Part shown: positions 37,769-47,390 of the stretch, piece after piece | Layout: the number at the start of each line of letters is the position of its first letter | Numbering within the stretch: the first letter of the stretch is position 1 | Assembly (NCBI GenBank): GCA_965243775.1 | Contig: CBDEWF010000143.1 | Coordinates: 1 to 64,000, forward strand | Length of the DNA stretch: 64,000 nt | Reading direction: 5' to 3' | Source: Sansalvadorimonas sp965243775 | GTDB taxonomy: Bacteria > Pseudomonadota > Gammaproteobacteria > Pseudomonadales > Endozoicomonadaceae | Made by a program: the position numbers and the translations under genes | The notes under the pieces: generated by a model | The model's database searches: none | What the model was told of the DNA's origin: nothing | The model's input: the letters and a program-made list of their open reading frames with translations, nothing else

Positions 37769-40114
37769 ATGTCTATTCCCAGCAGAGAAGCCTTCAGGAT
37801 AGCTTCCCCCGTATCTGGTCAGCCGGGAGAAAAGCCCTCTCACTCCCCTGAACAAAAGATAAAAACTCAAAGAATTACCAGAAGTGCCAGTAAGAGGCTG
37901 GGCACTTCTGCCACCCCAGTGACTTCTGGCATAGTTTTGAGTCACCGGACCATCACGCCAGAAAAACCTGAAAGCATGAGTGTTGTATCTACAGCTACAG
38001 TGACTCCAGAACCACGCAAGCAACACTCCACTGATAACAGAGCCCCTCTTTTTAAATATGCTCCGGAAATCGCAATACCCAGAACTCCTAAAACAGACTG
38101 GCTGATGCGCTGGAATGACATCAGCCCTATTAAAAAAAAGGGGAACGAAGCAAGTAAAAGAAACCTGACAGAGCAGATAAAAAGTTACATTCAGTCTATG
38201 GATGATGATCGTGAAACCTGGCTAAATACCAGAATGATGGCTCGAAAATCGGATGGTGCCATATTCCCTGCATTGAAAGATCAGAGTGAAGTCATTGCGG
38301 GATGTAACCTGAAGGCATTCGAACTACTTGGTCACTACGCCGGAGAGATTCATAATGAAGACACTCTGCCCGATTTGATCGACTCTGCAGGTCTTGTGAA
38401 TATCAGCTCCTACCAGATGAGCCTGTCAAATAACTGTACGTTATCGGCTTTTGGGTGCGGCAACGTCTGCTCATTAATTAATGCCCCCAACACGGCTACC
38501 AGTGCTCCAAAGGGTAAAAGCCAAGCCAGGCCTGCAGCTGAAGCTAATGTCGCTCCGATCAGGGTTTCCTATAAAGGTCAGGAGTGCGCCCTGATGGTTA
38601 CTCTGAAGCCAGTGAAACGCGGAGAAACACTCTGGTATGACTATGGCCCGAAGTACTGGCACCAGCTGCAGGTAATAAAAAGCCTGGAAAGCTCCGAGAC
38701 TCCTTTTGATACGCTTCCTGAAGCAATTGACAGCCTCAATCCAGAAGCACAGGCTATGATCACAGACTCTGAAATATCCACTAATGAATCAGAAGATCTT
38801 GAGGCCACTCGTTTACCAAACCCAACATCACAGAAAAGAAAGACGAAACAGCCAACTCAGAGTGTCAAGAAAATCAGGACAGAAGCACAACCCTCTCAAC
38901 AGAGCCAAATGCCACTGACTGTTCTACCTGCATCAGTTCAAGCCATCCAATTTGTACACCATCAAGTACGCATAGAGTTTATAAGGGCAATGTGTCGACT
39001 TTTTAATAATGCCAACATAGCCAGAGCACCTAAAGCATCCATGCACAGCTTCATATGCCAATCCCAACAGTGTTTTCCTGAGTACTGGTATCCCCGCGAA
39101 AGCCTCCAGTATAAGACACCCGATAAAGAAGAATGGATGTATCAAGGTATAGCCCGAGTGAAAATGCTCTTTGACCAGACGTTCAAGTTCACCCCCTTAT
39201 TGACTACTTACTTTGTCAGAAACCCCATTCCTTGCTGTGTGTTCATGTTGAGCCAACTATTTCCGGATTCATTACGGGAAGTCAAAATCGCTGACCTTAT
39301 TGCTCGATTGAAAGCCTTTCCTGTTTGTGCAGGCTTCACTGATGATCAATTGAATAAATTCCTTCAGAGTAACTGCATCAATATCCAGACAAAGGACTGT
39401 GGTCAAGACAGGCTTTACACTGTCAGCCTCACTACCCTGTATCAAAAAGCCTACCGGTCAGCCTATATTGATTACCTGTGTGAACAGGGCAAGATAGACA
39501 AAAAACCTCGTGTTCAATTCTTACAGGTCTGCCAGTGGATATCTGAAAGTAAAAGCCTGAGAGCCTGTTTAACAACAGAAAGGGCTAATGAAATTCTTGC
39601 CTTGCTATGTAATCTTCTGAATGACTGTAATATCCCATTCAATAAACTGATTGAAGATCAAGAAGCTGAAACAGGTATCAGCCAGCCACCACCTCCAGAG
39701 TCACCTTCAGTTCCATCTCCTGAATGCTTGCCAGTGACTGTTAAGGGAAATTTAGTAACTATCGATGAAAACAATGTTGATAGAATCCTTCCTCAGATTA
39801 CTGAAACACTAGCCTCTTACTTTCGGCAATCTGTTATTCCTGTGCCCCAGGAAGTTCAGTCTTATATCGTTCTGGCAGCGCTTTTAACGTTAATGGAAAA
39901 AGGGCATTTATTTGCTCAAAAAGCCCAAAAATTAAAACATTCAGCAGGAAAAAAACAACTAAAAGATATTTGTGCAACAATGAGAAGAGCCTCTGTAACA
40001 AACGCTGGGTTAGTGCAAACAAAGGCTAGAGATCAAAACAGGTTTCAGGTATCTGGACAGTTAAAGGGGGCCCTGATAAACGCTCTCACCAATATAGGTT
40101 ATCAACTGCCATAA
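37769..40114 (+). CDS. SET-domain protein, candidate secreted methyltransferase effector
   Basis: This 781-residue protein starts at an ATG with AGG five bases upstream; two earlier in-frame ATGs exist. The N-terminal 110 residues are low-complexity and basic. A SET domain lies at about 174-296. It has LLGHYAGEI near its start, a degraded NHS box (CSLINAPN instead of FINHSCxPN) and the end motif VKRGETLWYDYG, which holds the catalytic tyrosine. A basic cluster at about 356-370 (KRKTKQPTQSVKKIR) looks like a bipartite nuclear localisation signal. The remaining 400 residues are unrecognised, with a proline-rich stretch near 640. SET effectors of intracellular bacteria methylate host histones; that role is inferred here. 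Confidence 0.72.
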   Translation: MSIPSREAFRIASPVSGQPGEKPSHSPEQKIKTQRITRSASKRLGTSATPVTSGIVLSHRTITPEKPESMSVVSTATVTPEPRKQHSTDNRAPLFKYAPEIAIPRTPKTDWLMRWNDISPIKKKGNEASKRNLTEQIKSYIQSMDDDRETWLNTRMMARKSDGAIFPALKDQSEVIAGCNLKAFELLGHYAGEIHNEDTLPDLIDSAGLVNISSYQMSLSNNCTLSAFGCGNVCSLINAPNTATSAPKGKSQARPAAEANVAPIRVSYKGQECALMVTLKPVKRGETLWYDYGPKYWHQLQVIKSLESSETPFDTLPEAIDSLNPEAQAMITDSEISTNESEDLEATRLPNPTSQKRKTKQPTQSVKKIRTEAQPSQQSQMPLTVLPASVQAIQFVHHQVRIEFIRAMCRLFNNANIARAPKASMHSFICQSQQCFPEYWYPRESLQYKTPDKEEWMYQGIARVKMLFDQTFKFTPLLTTYFVRNPIPCCVFMLSQLFPDSLREVKIADLIARLKAFPVCAGFTDDQLNKFLQSNCINIQTKDCGQDRLYTVSLTTLYQKAYRSAYIDYLCEQGKIDKKPRVQFLQVCQWISESKSLRACLTTERANEILALLCNLLNDCNIPFNKLIEDQEAETGISQPPPPESPSVPSPECLPVTVKGNLVTIDENNVDRILPQITETLASYFRQSVIPVPQEVQSYIVLAALLTLMEKGHLFAQKAQKLKHSAGKKQLKDICATMRRASVTNAGLVQTKARDQNRFQVSGQLKGALINALTNIGYQLP

Positions 40115-40245
40115 GTCCCTTCTCTCACGGAATCTCTGGATAACAATTAAGTTTTACTGCTGTAGCAGATAACTTTGCAATATTGCACTTCTGGATACCA
40201 GACAGTTTGTCGCGCTAGAATTCCCTGTCAACTCAGGAACCATCA

Positions 40246-42772
40246 ATGTCTGCTCTTGATCTTCCCGTCAGCACCGTACTCCCCGAACTGCTTCAAATTT
40301 TTAATGCTCATCACAGGGCTTTACTGCAGGCACCTCCCGGTGCCGGTAAAACAACTCTTGTTCCCCTTTATCTATTTGAACATGCCCCCTGGCTAAGTCA
40401 ACAGAAAATTATTCTACTTGAACCCCGCAAACTGGCGGCCCGGTCTGCTGCCAGGCGAATGGCAGACCTGCTGGGGGAAAAGGTGGGCCAGACTGTAGGC
40501 TGGCGCATGCAGCTGGACACCAGAGTCAGCCGTAATACCCGTATAGAAGTGGTGACGGAAGGGGTTTTAACCCGGATGCTGCAAGCCGACCCCTCACTGG
40601 AAAACGTAGGGCTGGTGATCTTTGATGAGTTCCATGAAAGATCCCTGCAGGCTGATCTCGGCCTAGCACTGTCTCTGCAAAGCCAGGAGGGATATCGTGA
40701 CAGCGATAACCCACTGAAGTTGCTGGTTATGTCAGCAACTTTATCAACTGAAGAGATATCCTCTTTTCTCCACTGCTCCACGGTTACCAGCGAGGGCCGC
40801 AGCTATCCGGTTACCCATCACTACCGAAGTCAACCGATAGACAGAAGCAACAACCGGGATCTACTGCAAAGCTGTGCCGGCACTATTCAGCAGGCTCTCA
40901 GCAACCATCAGGGCAGTCTTCTCGTATTCCTGCCCGGTAGCGGTGAAATACGTCAGGTGGCGGAACTACTGGAAGACAAACTGCCTGAAAAAACGTCTCT
41001 GCATACTCTCTATGGAGATCTGGGCAAAGAAGCCCAGGACAGTGCCATTAAGCCGGCCCGAGATGGACAGAGGAAGGTAGTTCTGGCCACCGCTATAGCC
41101 GAATCAAGTTTAACGATCGAAGGGGTTCATATCGTAGTAGATGCAGGATTGATGCGAGTACCACGATTTGATCCCCGTTCCGGCATGTCTCGCCTGGATA
41201 CCATATGGGTCTCAACAGCCAGTGCTGAACAGCGGGCTGGCCGGGCTGGGCGTCTGGCAGCAGGTCATTGTTACCGGCTCTGGACTGAGTCTGAGCAGAG
41301 ACAACTGATTCCCTTTTCTGCCCCAGAAATTACCGAAGCAGATCTGGCATCTCTGGCCCTTGAATTGTTGGCTTGGGGGGTAACAGATCCTGCAGAGCTT
41401 GACTGGCTGACTCCACCACCTGCAGCAGCTCTGGCTCAGGCTCAGGATCTGCTGCAAAAGCTCGGTGCAGTTCAACTTCATAATGATGGGCGAAGGCAGA
41501 TAACCCGGCATGGTGAAGCTCTGTGTCGGCTGGGTCTTCATCCAAGACTGGGACATATGGTGCTGGTCGCCAGGGATCACGAACTTTCATGGCTGGCGGT
41601 TTTGCTGTGTATTCTGCTCAGCGAACGTGATCCTTTGGCAGGTACCCTTGATGCAGGAGCAGATATTAGCCTTCGACTGGCTTTCCTCGAGGGACAACCT
41701 CTTCCCGGTTTCAGAGTTCCCAGACAGGCTTATAACCGGTTCAGGCTATTGTTGCAAAGATGGCAGCAGCGACTTGGTCAACCCACCAGACAGAACTACT
41801 CAACGGATGATGTGGCCATGCTGTTGGCCAGTGCTTACCCAGATCGTATCGCCAAACATCGAGGTCAGGATGGGCGCTACCTTCTCTCAAATGGCCGAGG
41901 AGCCAGCTTTCGCTCTGCAGAGCCTCTGTCTGCTTCAGATTTTCTGGTGATTCCTGCGGTGGGAGGCCACAGTAACCAGAAAGAATCCCGTGTCTATCTG
42001 GCTTGTGAAGTCACTCTGAATACCATTGAAGAGCTGTACTCCAGCCAGATTCTGGCACAGGAACAGGTTCACTGGAGTAAAAGGGACAGGCAGGTTATTG
42101 CAGAGCAAACCAAACGCTTTGGAGCCATCACCCTGACTTCCACTCCTATAAGGAGCCCCAGTCCTGAGCTGATCGCAAAAGGATTACTGACAGGTATCAG
42201 AGAAAGCGGCCTGAATGTTCTGTCCTGGACCCCGGGAAAGTGAGAATCTCCGCAACAGGCTTCTTTGCTTGCATACCTTTGACAGCAGCTGGCCTGACCT
42301 CTCCGAGAGCGCTTTACTGGACAATCTTGAGCACTGGCTTCTCCCTTTTCTTGATGGCATGACCCGTCTGGAACATTTGAAGAAACTGGATATCATCCAG
42401 ATTCTGCAGTCAAAAATGGACTGGTCACGCCTGCAGGAACTGGAAAAAGAAGCCCCTGAACGTTTGCTGGTTTCCAGTGGTTCCTATATCAGGATTGACT
42501 ACAGCACTCCCTCAGAACCCGTTCTTCGGGTAAAACTACAGGAGCTGTTTGGTATGCTGAAAACCCCGAGACTAGCTTATGGAAAGCTTCCTCTGACAAT
42601 CGAACTGTTGTCTCCCGCCATGCGCCCAGTGCAGAAAACCAGAGACCTACACAGTTTCTGGCACAACACCTATCAGGATGTTAAGAAAGATCTGAAGGGT
42701 CGCTATCCAAAACACTACTGGCCGGAAGACCCTATGACAGCCACAGCAACCCGCCATGTTCGTCCCAGATAG
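40246..42772 (+). pseudogene. hrpB: ATP-dependent helicase HrpB, with one frameshift
   Basis: The first frame (40246-42243, 665 residues) holds the DEAH helicase motifs APPGAGKTT, FDEFHER, SAT and AEQRAGRAGR. It stops at a TGA at 42241. The HrpB C-terminal domain continues in another frame from about 42233 to 42772 (SENLRNRLLCLH to the end). Removing one base from the CCCCGGG run at about 42229-42235 joins the two into a protein of about 840 residues, the normal HrpB size. This is either true decay, a base error or, less likely, a programmed +1 shift. HrpB is an RNA helicase-like protein not essential in E. coli. Confidence 0.87.
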
Positions 42773-42895
42773 CCTGGGAGCAAAAGGGGTGCTTTATAGG
42801 TAAAAAATCGCCAGTCAAATTTATGACACAGCAACACTCCCTTCAAACGCTATGCTTTTCAAGTACATTCATCACAACAGGGAGCAGTTGGTATT

Positions 42896-43246
42896 ATGGC
42901 AAGCAAGGTTAGCAAAATCGCAGGATTGGCACTGTCACTCAGTATCACAACAGCTCCTGCTCTGGCTGATATTTCTATAGGAAATCAGAAGTCTAACCGG
43001 TTGGGAAAAGCGGAATCCCTGGCTCCCAACTGGTCGACACTGCACAGTAACCCAATTGACAACTCCTATCAGGAAACCATCCGTATTATGGAAGTCTGCA
43101 TAAACGGGCGCAGCTTTGCAGTCAGCCAGAGTATGGCTGGTGTATGGAGTACAGGCACCGGTGCAGGGGCTGGAGCTGGAGCTGGTATAGTGCAAATTTT
43201 TGATGCTGACGGTAACGGTGTTATGCGTGCAGTGACCTGCAAGTAG
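42896..43246 (+). CDS. Small secreted protein of unknown function
   Basis: I do not recognise this 116-residue protein. It has a clear signal peptide (cleavage after APALA) and two cysteines in the mature part (VCING and VTCK, the last near the C-terminus) that could form a disulfide. A short alternating Gly-Ala run (TGAGAGAGAGIV) lies near residues 86-97. GGAGCAG lies upstream of the ATG. A good terminator follows, so it is probably a single-gene unit. The IS1182-family element inserted just downstream of that terminator. Confidence 0.65.
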   Translation: MASKVSKIAGLALSLSITTAPALADISIGNQKSNRLGKAESLAPNWSTLHSNPIDNSYQETIRIMEVCINGRSFAVSQSMAGVWSTGTGAGAGAGAGIVQIFDADGNGVMRAVTCK

Positions 43247-43254
43247 ACCTGCAA

Positions 43255-43286
43255 AAAGGGGTGATTTCCAACCCCTTTCTGTTTTT
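43255..43286 (+). terminator. Rho-independent terminator
   Basis: AAAGGGGT and AACCCCTTT pair around a seven-base loop (GATTTCC, 43263-43269), followed by CTGTTTTT. It directly follows the small secreted protein gene. Confidence 0.82.
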
Positions 43287-43309
43287 CCTTCCGCTTATTT
43301 TCCATCTAG

Positions 43310-44914
43310 CAGCCTGTCGGACTTAACCCACAAATCAAGGTAGAATAATACCTCCAGCTGTAGTGACATCAGAGCCTCATGAATAAATGGACATTCAAAC
43401 CCATTGATCGGGATACCCCGGATCTTTTTCCGGCCAGTGTTCAGGATTATTTGCCCGAAGACCATCTCGCTCGCTTTGTCGTGGATGTTGTTGAACAGTT
43501 GGATCTGTCAAAGTTGCTCAAATCTTACCGAGGCTCAGGTTCCAAAGCCTGGCATCCGGCTATGATGTTATCCCTATTATTTTACGGCTATGCGACGGGT
43601 GTCTTTTCCAGTCGCAAGCTGGAAAAGGCCACTTACGACTCCCTCGCTTTCCGGTTTATTTGTGCCAACCAGCATCCTGACCATGACAGCATTAACGCTT
43701 TTCGCAAGCGTTTTCATGATGAGGTTGGCGATATCTTCGTCCAGATTCTGCTCATCGCCAAAGAAGCAGGCTGGTTAAAACTGGGCCATGTCAGTCTTGA
43801 TGGCACCAAGATCAAAGCTAACGCCAGCAAGCACAAGGCATTGAGCTACAAGTATGCCTGTCAGCTCGAAGAGCAGCTGAAAAAAGAAGTGGCCGATCTG
43901 ATGAGACTGGCAGAAGAAGCCGACAACACCGGTTTGCCGGATGGCCTGTCTATCCCCGAAGAGATCCAGCGACGGGAAGATCGGTTGTCAGTCATTGCCA
44001 AAGCCAAAGAAGAAATTGAGCGCAGGGCAGATAAACGCTTTCAGCAAGAGCAGGCCGAGTACGAAGAAAAAATGGCTAAACGCCAAGAGCGTAAACACCC
44101 GGGCAAGGAACCCAAACCGCCAGAGCCGGGAGCCAGAGACAAGGATCAGGTCAATCTGACAGACGACGAATCCCGTATCATGCCCACCTCCGGTGGTGCC
44201 TTCGAGCAGGCTTACAATGCCCAGGCGTCTGTGGACGTTGATAGCGGTTTGATAGTGACACGTCATGTGACGCAGGCCCCGAATGACAAAAAAGAAGTTG
44301 AGCCGACACTTGGGCAATTACACATACTGGCTCCGGTTCTTGGCAAGGCCAGTGGGCTTCTGGCTGACACTGGTTATTTCAGTGAAGCCAATGTCTCAGC
44401 TGTGGATAAAGAAGAGCTGACCCCCTACATCGCTATAAAGCGGGATGAGCATAACCTGCCCCCTCTGCAGCGCTTTCAGCCTGACCCGCCGGCACCGGAT
44501 GATGAAGCCAGTGCTCTGGAATGGATGCGCTGGCGTTTGCAGACCCAAGAAGGACGAGACATTTACAGCCGTCGAAAATGCACAATAGAGCCAACCTTCG
44601 GAATCCAGAAGGATGCGATGGGGTATCAGCGTTTTCTGGTTAGGGGGCTGGAAGCCGTCTCGAAAGAGTGGGATCTGGTGTGTTTGGCGTTTAACTTGCG
44701 GCGGATGTTCAGTCTGAAGCAGGCTAATGATGAAGCGTGGCTGGCTCTGGTGCTTTATTGGTTTGCAGTCAGCTTCTATTGTGCGGCTTTACAGCGACAA
44801 AGGAAAAAATCCTTTGTTTGACATGGCTGGCCTCAGAAGCCAGATCGGGGCTTCTGAGGTCAATATGATCAAAAATTATTCAGTGTGGCTTGAGGATGCC
44901 AGTCCGACAGGCTG
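43310..44914 (+). mobile_element. IS1182-family insertion sequence, complete
   Basis: The element is 1605 bp with 14-bp terminal inverted repeats (CAGCCTGTCGGACT at 43310-43323 and its complement at 44901-44914). CTAG directly flanks both ends (43306-43309 and 44915-44918) and is probably the target duplication, a target known for some IS1182 members. It carries one intact transposase gene. It landed between a terminator and a broken protease gene, so no other gene is cut. Confidence 0.9.
43379..44821 (+). CDS. IS1182-family transposase
   Basis: This 480-residue DDE transposase moves the surrounding IS. The start FKPIDRDTPDLFPASVQDYLP and the block HPAMMLSLLFYGYATGVFSSR are typical of IS1182. 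The catalytic aspartates lie in VSLDGTKIKAN and LLADTGYFSE, and the glutamate in RRKCTIEPTFGIQK. A charged coiled segment (about residues 165-245, rich in E, K and R) sits between the first two. The frame is complete. Confidence 0.93.
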   Translation: MNKWTFKPIDRDTPDLFPASVQDYLPEDHLARFVVDVVEQLDLSKLLKSYRGSGSKAWHPAMMLSLLFYGYATGVFSSRKLEKATYDSLAFRFICANQHPDHDSINAFRKRFHDEVGDIFVQILLIAKEAGWLKLGHVSLDGTKIKANASKHKALSYKYACQLEEQLKKEVADLMRLAEEADNTGLPDGLSIPEEIQRREDRLSVIAKAKEEIERRADKRFQQEQAEYEEKMAKRQERKHPGKEPKPPEPGARDKDQVNLTDDESRIMPTSGGAFEQAYNAQASVDVDSGLIVTRHVTQAPNDKKEVEPTLGQLHILAPVLGKASGLLADTGYFSEANVSAVDKEELTPYIAIKRDEHNLPPLQRFQPDPPAPDDEASALEWMRWRLQTQEGRDIYSRRKCTIEPTFGIQKDAMGYQRFLVRGLEAVSKEWDLVCLAFNLRRMFSLKQANDEAWLALVLYWFAVSFYCAALQRQRKKSFV

Positions 44915-44942
44915 CTAGCTGGAGTGGAGTTAAACATAAACT

Positions 44943-45661
44943 TCATCCGCCTCCGGGTAAATGCTCCTCTTTCATAAGAATCATTGAGACACCACTCTCC
45001 CCCCAACTCAGATTATTGATGTTTCGTCCATGATAAACCAGCCGGAGGTAGGCAGCAGGACCCTCTATTTTTATTTTTTCTTCACGCTTGGCACTGTTCA
45101 ATAGATACCACGGGCCACTTTTTCCTTTGACAAAAGCAACATAGTGAGTACTTAGACCAGGCATCATAATCAGCCGATCTCCTTTGAAGCTCTCAAGGTC
45201 ATTCAGCAAACGCTCACCATAAACCGCATCATCGAGAACGAGCTGATCTGGAGCTGGTAACTTTTCTTCAGGTGCAGTCTGCTCACAGCACCTCTGCATG
45301 CGTTTAAACAGGTCATCTACAGGTTTTGCCTGATACACATTGTAAGGATCAAGCACATGCCTGCCAAAAAAACATTGGCTGAGTGAGTGCCACAGGTTTG
45401 CTGCTCGCCAACCTGTTTTTCAACATAAATATTATCCAGCACGTTTTCCCTGTTACTTTTGTTAAAAATCGGAGTAGTTGCTGGATGTTTGTGAACTGAA
45501 CGGGTATGTAAATTATGTTCCGGCAATAGCCTGTGGCGAATAGAGAGAAGTTTCTTCAGGGTTTGAGGCAATCTAGAAACAGCTCGCTTGAATGCCCGGA
45601 GTCCACGCCCTGCCAGCGAGTTTTGCAGAATATGCCTGAAACTCGACCCAAACACTCTCAT
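44943..45661 (-). pseudogene. Josephin-like (papain-type) cysteine protease, possible deubiquitinase, one frameshift
   Basis: Two frames overlap. The upstream one (45661-45317) starts at an ATG with AGGA five bases before. It encodes a basic N-terminus, then EKQVGEQQTCGTHSANVF (Cys90). The downstream one (to 44943) continues from about VLDPYNVYQ and holds STHYVAFV and WYLLNSAK. An extra base in the A7 run at 45366-45372 joins them. Cys, His and Asn match ataxin-3: EKQEGSLCAQHC, then His followed 15 residues later by Asn (16 here), with WFNLNS aligning to WYLLNS. Josephins cleave ubiquitin chains and are almost entirely eukaryotic. The glutamine-to-cysteine spacing is two residues longer than in ataxin-3. 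The corrected protein is about 239 residues. Confidence 0.62.
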
Positions 45662-45769
45662 AGTATTCCTGCTTCCTGATCATCCCTGTATAGAAAAGAT
45701 TAGATGCAAACTTTGATGAGGGTGTATTCAAACTCAAGAGCCTGCTCCATAGTTAAGCAGCTCTACAAG

Positions 45770-46552
45770 CTATAACTCTACAATCGCTTCCTCAAGGCAT
45801 TCATACAGCTCAATATACTGCCTGGTCAGCTTATGACGGGGAGCCATATAAACCAGCGGTGTGGCAGCCGAATGAGATTCCCGCATCTTCACTGACTGGC
45901 CAAGGTAAACCGGCAAAACCGGGTATCCTTCTTCTTTCAGTTCCTCAATCAAGTGGTAAGGCAGATTCGCTTGGGGCTGAAACTGGTTAACAATGATACC
46001 TTCCACGTCAAGATTTCGATTGTGATCCTCACGCAGCTCGTTAATTTCCCCCATGATATTCATCAATGCCTGCTGGGAGAAAGCATCGCAGTCAAAGGGG
46101 ATCAACACACTATGGGCAGCAATCAGGGCGGAGTGAGTGTAAAAGTTCAGAGCCGGAGCCGTATCAATATAGATACGTTCATATTCATTGCTAAAGGTTT
46201 TCAGGGCGTCACGAAGTTTGTAAATCTTGTGCTTACTCTCCAGCTTAAAAATCAACTCCTCCAGCTTCTGGCTTGAAGGCATAACATACAGATTTTCAAA
46301 ACAGGTGCTGTGGACAAAATCCTTTGGTTCCTTATTAAAAATATTGAACGACAAAGTTTGTTCAAAAAGATCCGCCACATTATTTCTGGCATTAACCCCA
46401 TCTTTACCTAAAAGGTATTGGCTTGAATTGCCCTGGGGATCAAGATCCACAACAAGAGTTTTATGTCCGGCAGCTGCAGAAATAGCTGCCAGATTACAAA
46501 CAATACTTGATTTACCGACACCGCCCTTTTGATTAAAGATCACCCTGCGCAT
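45770..46552 (-). CDS. ParA-family ATPase (orphan)
   Basis: This 260-residue deviant-Walker ATPase has FNQKGGVGKSSIVCNLA and VVDLDPQGNSSQYLLG, typical of ParA/Soj proteins that position DNA or protein cargo by cycling on the nucleoid. The second ATG (46552) was chosen because GGGAG lies eight bases upstream. No parB gene or parS-like site is next to it, so it may partition something other than a plasmid, or be a remnant of a mobile element. It lies beside the Josephin-like gene and the IS. Confidence 0.85.
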   Translation of the reverse strand: MRRVIFNQKGGVGKSSIVCNLAAISAAAGHKTLVVDLDPQGNSSQYLLGKDGVNARNNVADLFEQTLSFNIFNKEPKDFVHSTCFENLYVMPSSQKLEELIFKLESKHKIYKLRDALKTFSNEYERIYIDTAPALNFYTHSALIAAHSVLIPFDCDAFSQQALMNIMGEINELREDHNRNLDVEGIIVNQFQPQANLPYHLIEELKEEGYPVLPVYLGQSVKMRESHSAATPLVYMAPRHKLTRQYIELYECLEEAIVEL

Positions 46553-46614
46553 TGTCATTCTCCCTCACCGGTGGGGAAACCATAATAAAGGGCTGTGTCA
46601 GAAATCAAGGGCGC

Positions 46615-47319
46615 TCACTGGTCATTTATGTCCTTGCCAATATATTTAGCCACATGTTTTGTAATTAATAACACAATGAGAACAACGGTTACGACTGCTC
46701 CAGCAGCAGCAATAAGCGTTTCATTCTGGTTCGCTCCCCCCTGAATAAGCTCGACAAGGTCACGCGTCTTATCACCAGCCCAGATTGACAACAAAGTTCT
46801 GGGCAGCATACCCACAGCACCAGCCAGCAGAAAGGCTGACAGCCTGATCTGAAGTGCTGACAGTACGAGATTCATCAGGCAGAACGGGAGTACTGGTGAC
46901 AGGCGCACCAGCACAATCAGAGAAACGGGCCTGGCTCTTAAATCCTCTGCCACTCTGGAAGTGACGCTATATCGAACAAGGCTTTTCAGGAAATGTCCAC
47001 CATCCAGAAGCGCTCCAACTTTATAGCCGATGACTGAAGCTGCGCTATACGCCAGAATCATCGGAATAATTCCAGCCATCCCCAAAAAGAAACCAGTTAT
47101 CAGGGCAATAAAGGTTGTAGGCGTCAAACCAAAAGCCATGGTGACAGACGTGCCAAGAATAAGCCAGGTGCCCCATTCAGCAAACAGCTCATCAATCACA
47201 GGAATATTATTCAGCAGCCACCCGCCCAGCCAGGAACTGAACATCAGCGGCATGACCGAAAAAAATACCAGTGCCACGGCTAATGGCCGGTTTTCTGTAA
47301 GAAGAGAAAATCGTTTCAT
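46615..47319 (-). CDS. TVP38/TMEM64 (VTT-domain) membrane protein
   Basis: This 234-residue inner-membrane protein has about six hydrophobic segments and the VTT/SNARE-associated signature RLSPVLPFCLMNLVLSALQI with the upstream AYSAASVIGYKVG. Bacterial members are thought to act in lipid or small-ion transport across the membrane; the exact role is open. It is divergent from the ferredoxin reductase remnant. Confidence 0.82.
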   Translation of the reverse strand: MKRFSLLTENRPLAVALVFFSVMPLMFSSWLGGWLLNNIPVIDELFAEWGTWLILGTSVTMAFGLTPTTFIALITGFFLGMAGIIPMILAYSAASVIGYKVGALLDGGHFLKSLVRYSVTSRVAEDLRARPVSLIVLVRLSPVLPFCLMNLVLSALQIRLSAFLLAGAVGMLPRTLLSIWAGDKTRDLVELIQGGANQNETLIAAAGAVVTVVLIVLLITKHVAKYIGKDINDQ

Positions 47320-47390
47320 TAAATAATTATGCCACTCTTAAATGTGTAAGAAATATACATTGGTAAGAAATTACCTTCAGGAGAGAGTGA

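Noticed and set aside
42229..42243. Programmed +1 frameshift in hrpB
   Set aside because: There is no known slippery +1 signal or stimulator, and nearby genes show similar breaks; decay or base error is simpler.
43310..44914. IS1182 insertion breaking the Josephin-like gene
   Set aside because: The IS ends 28 bases beyond the protease stop codon, and CTAG flanks both ends; the protease break is a separate one-base event.
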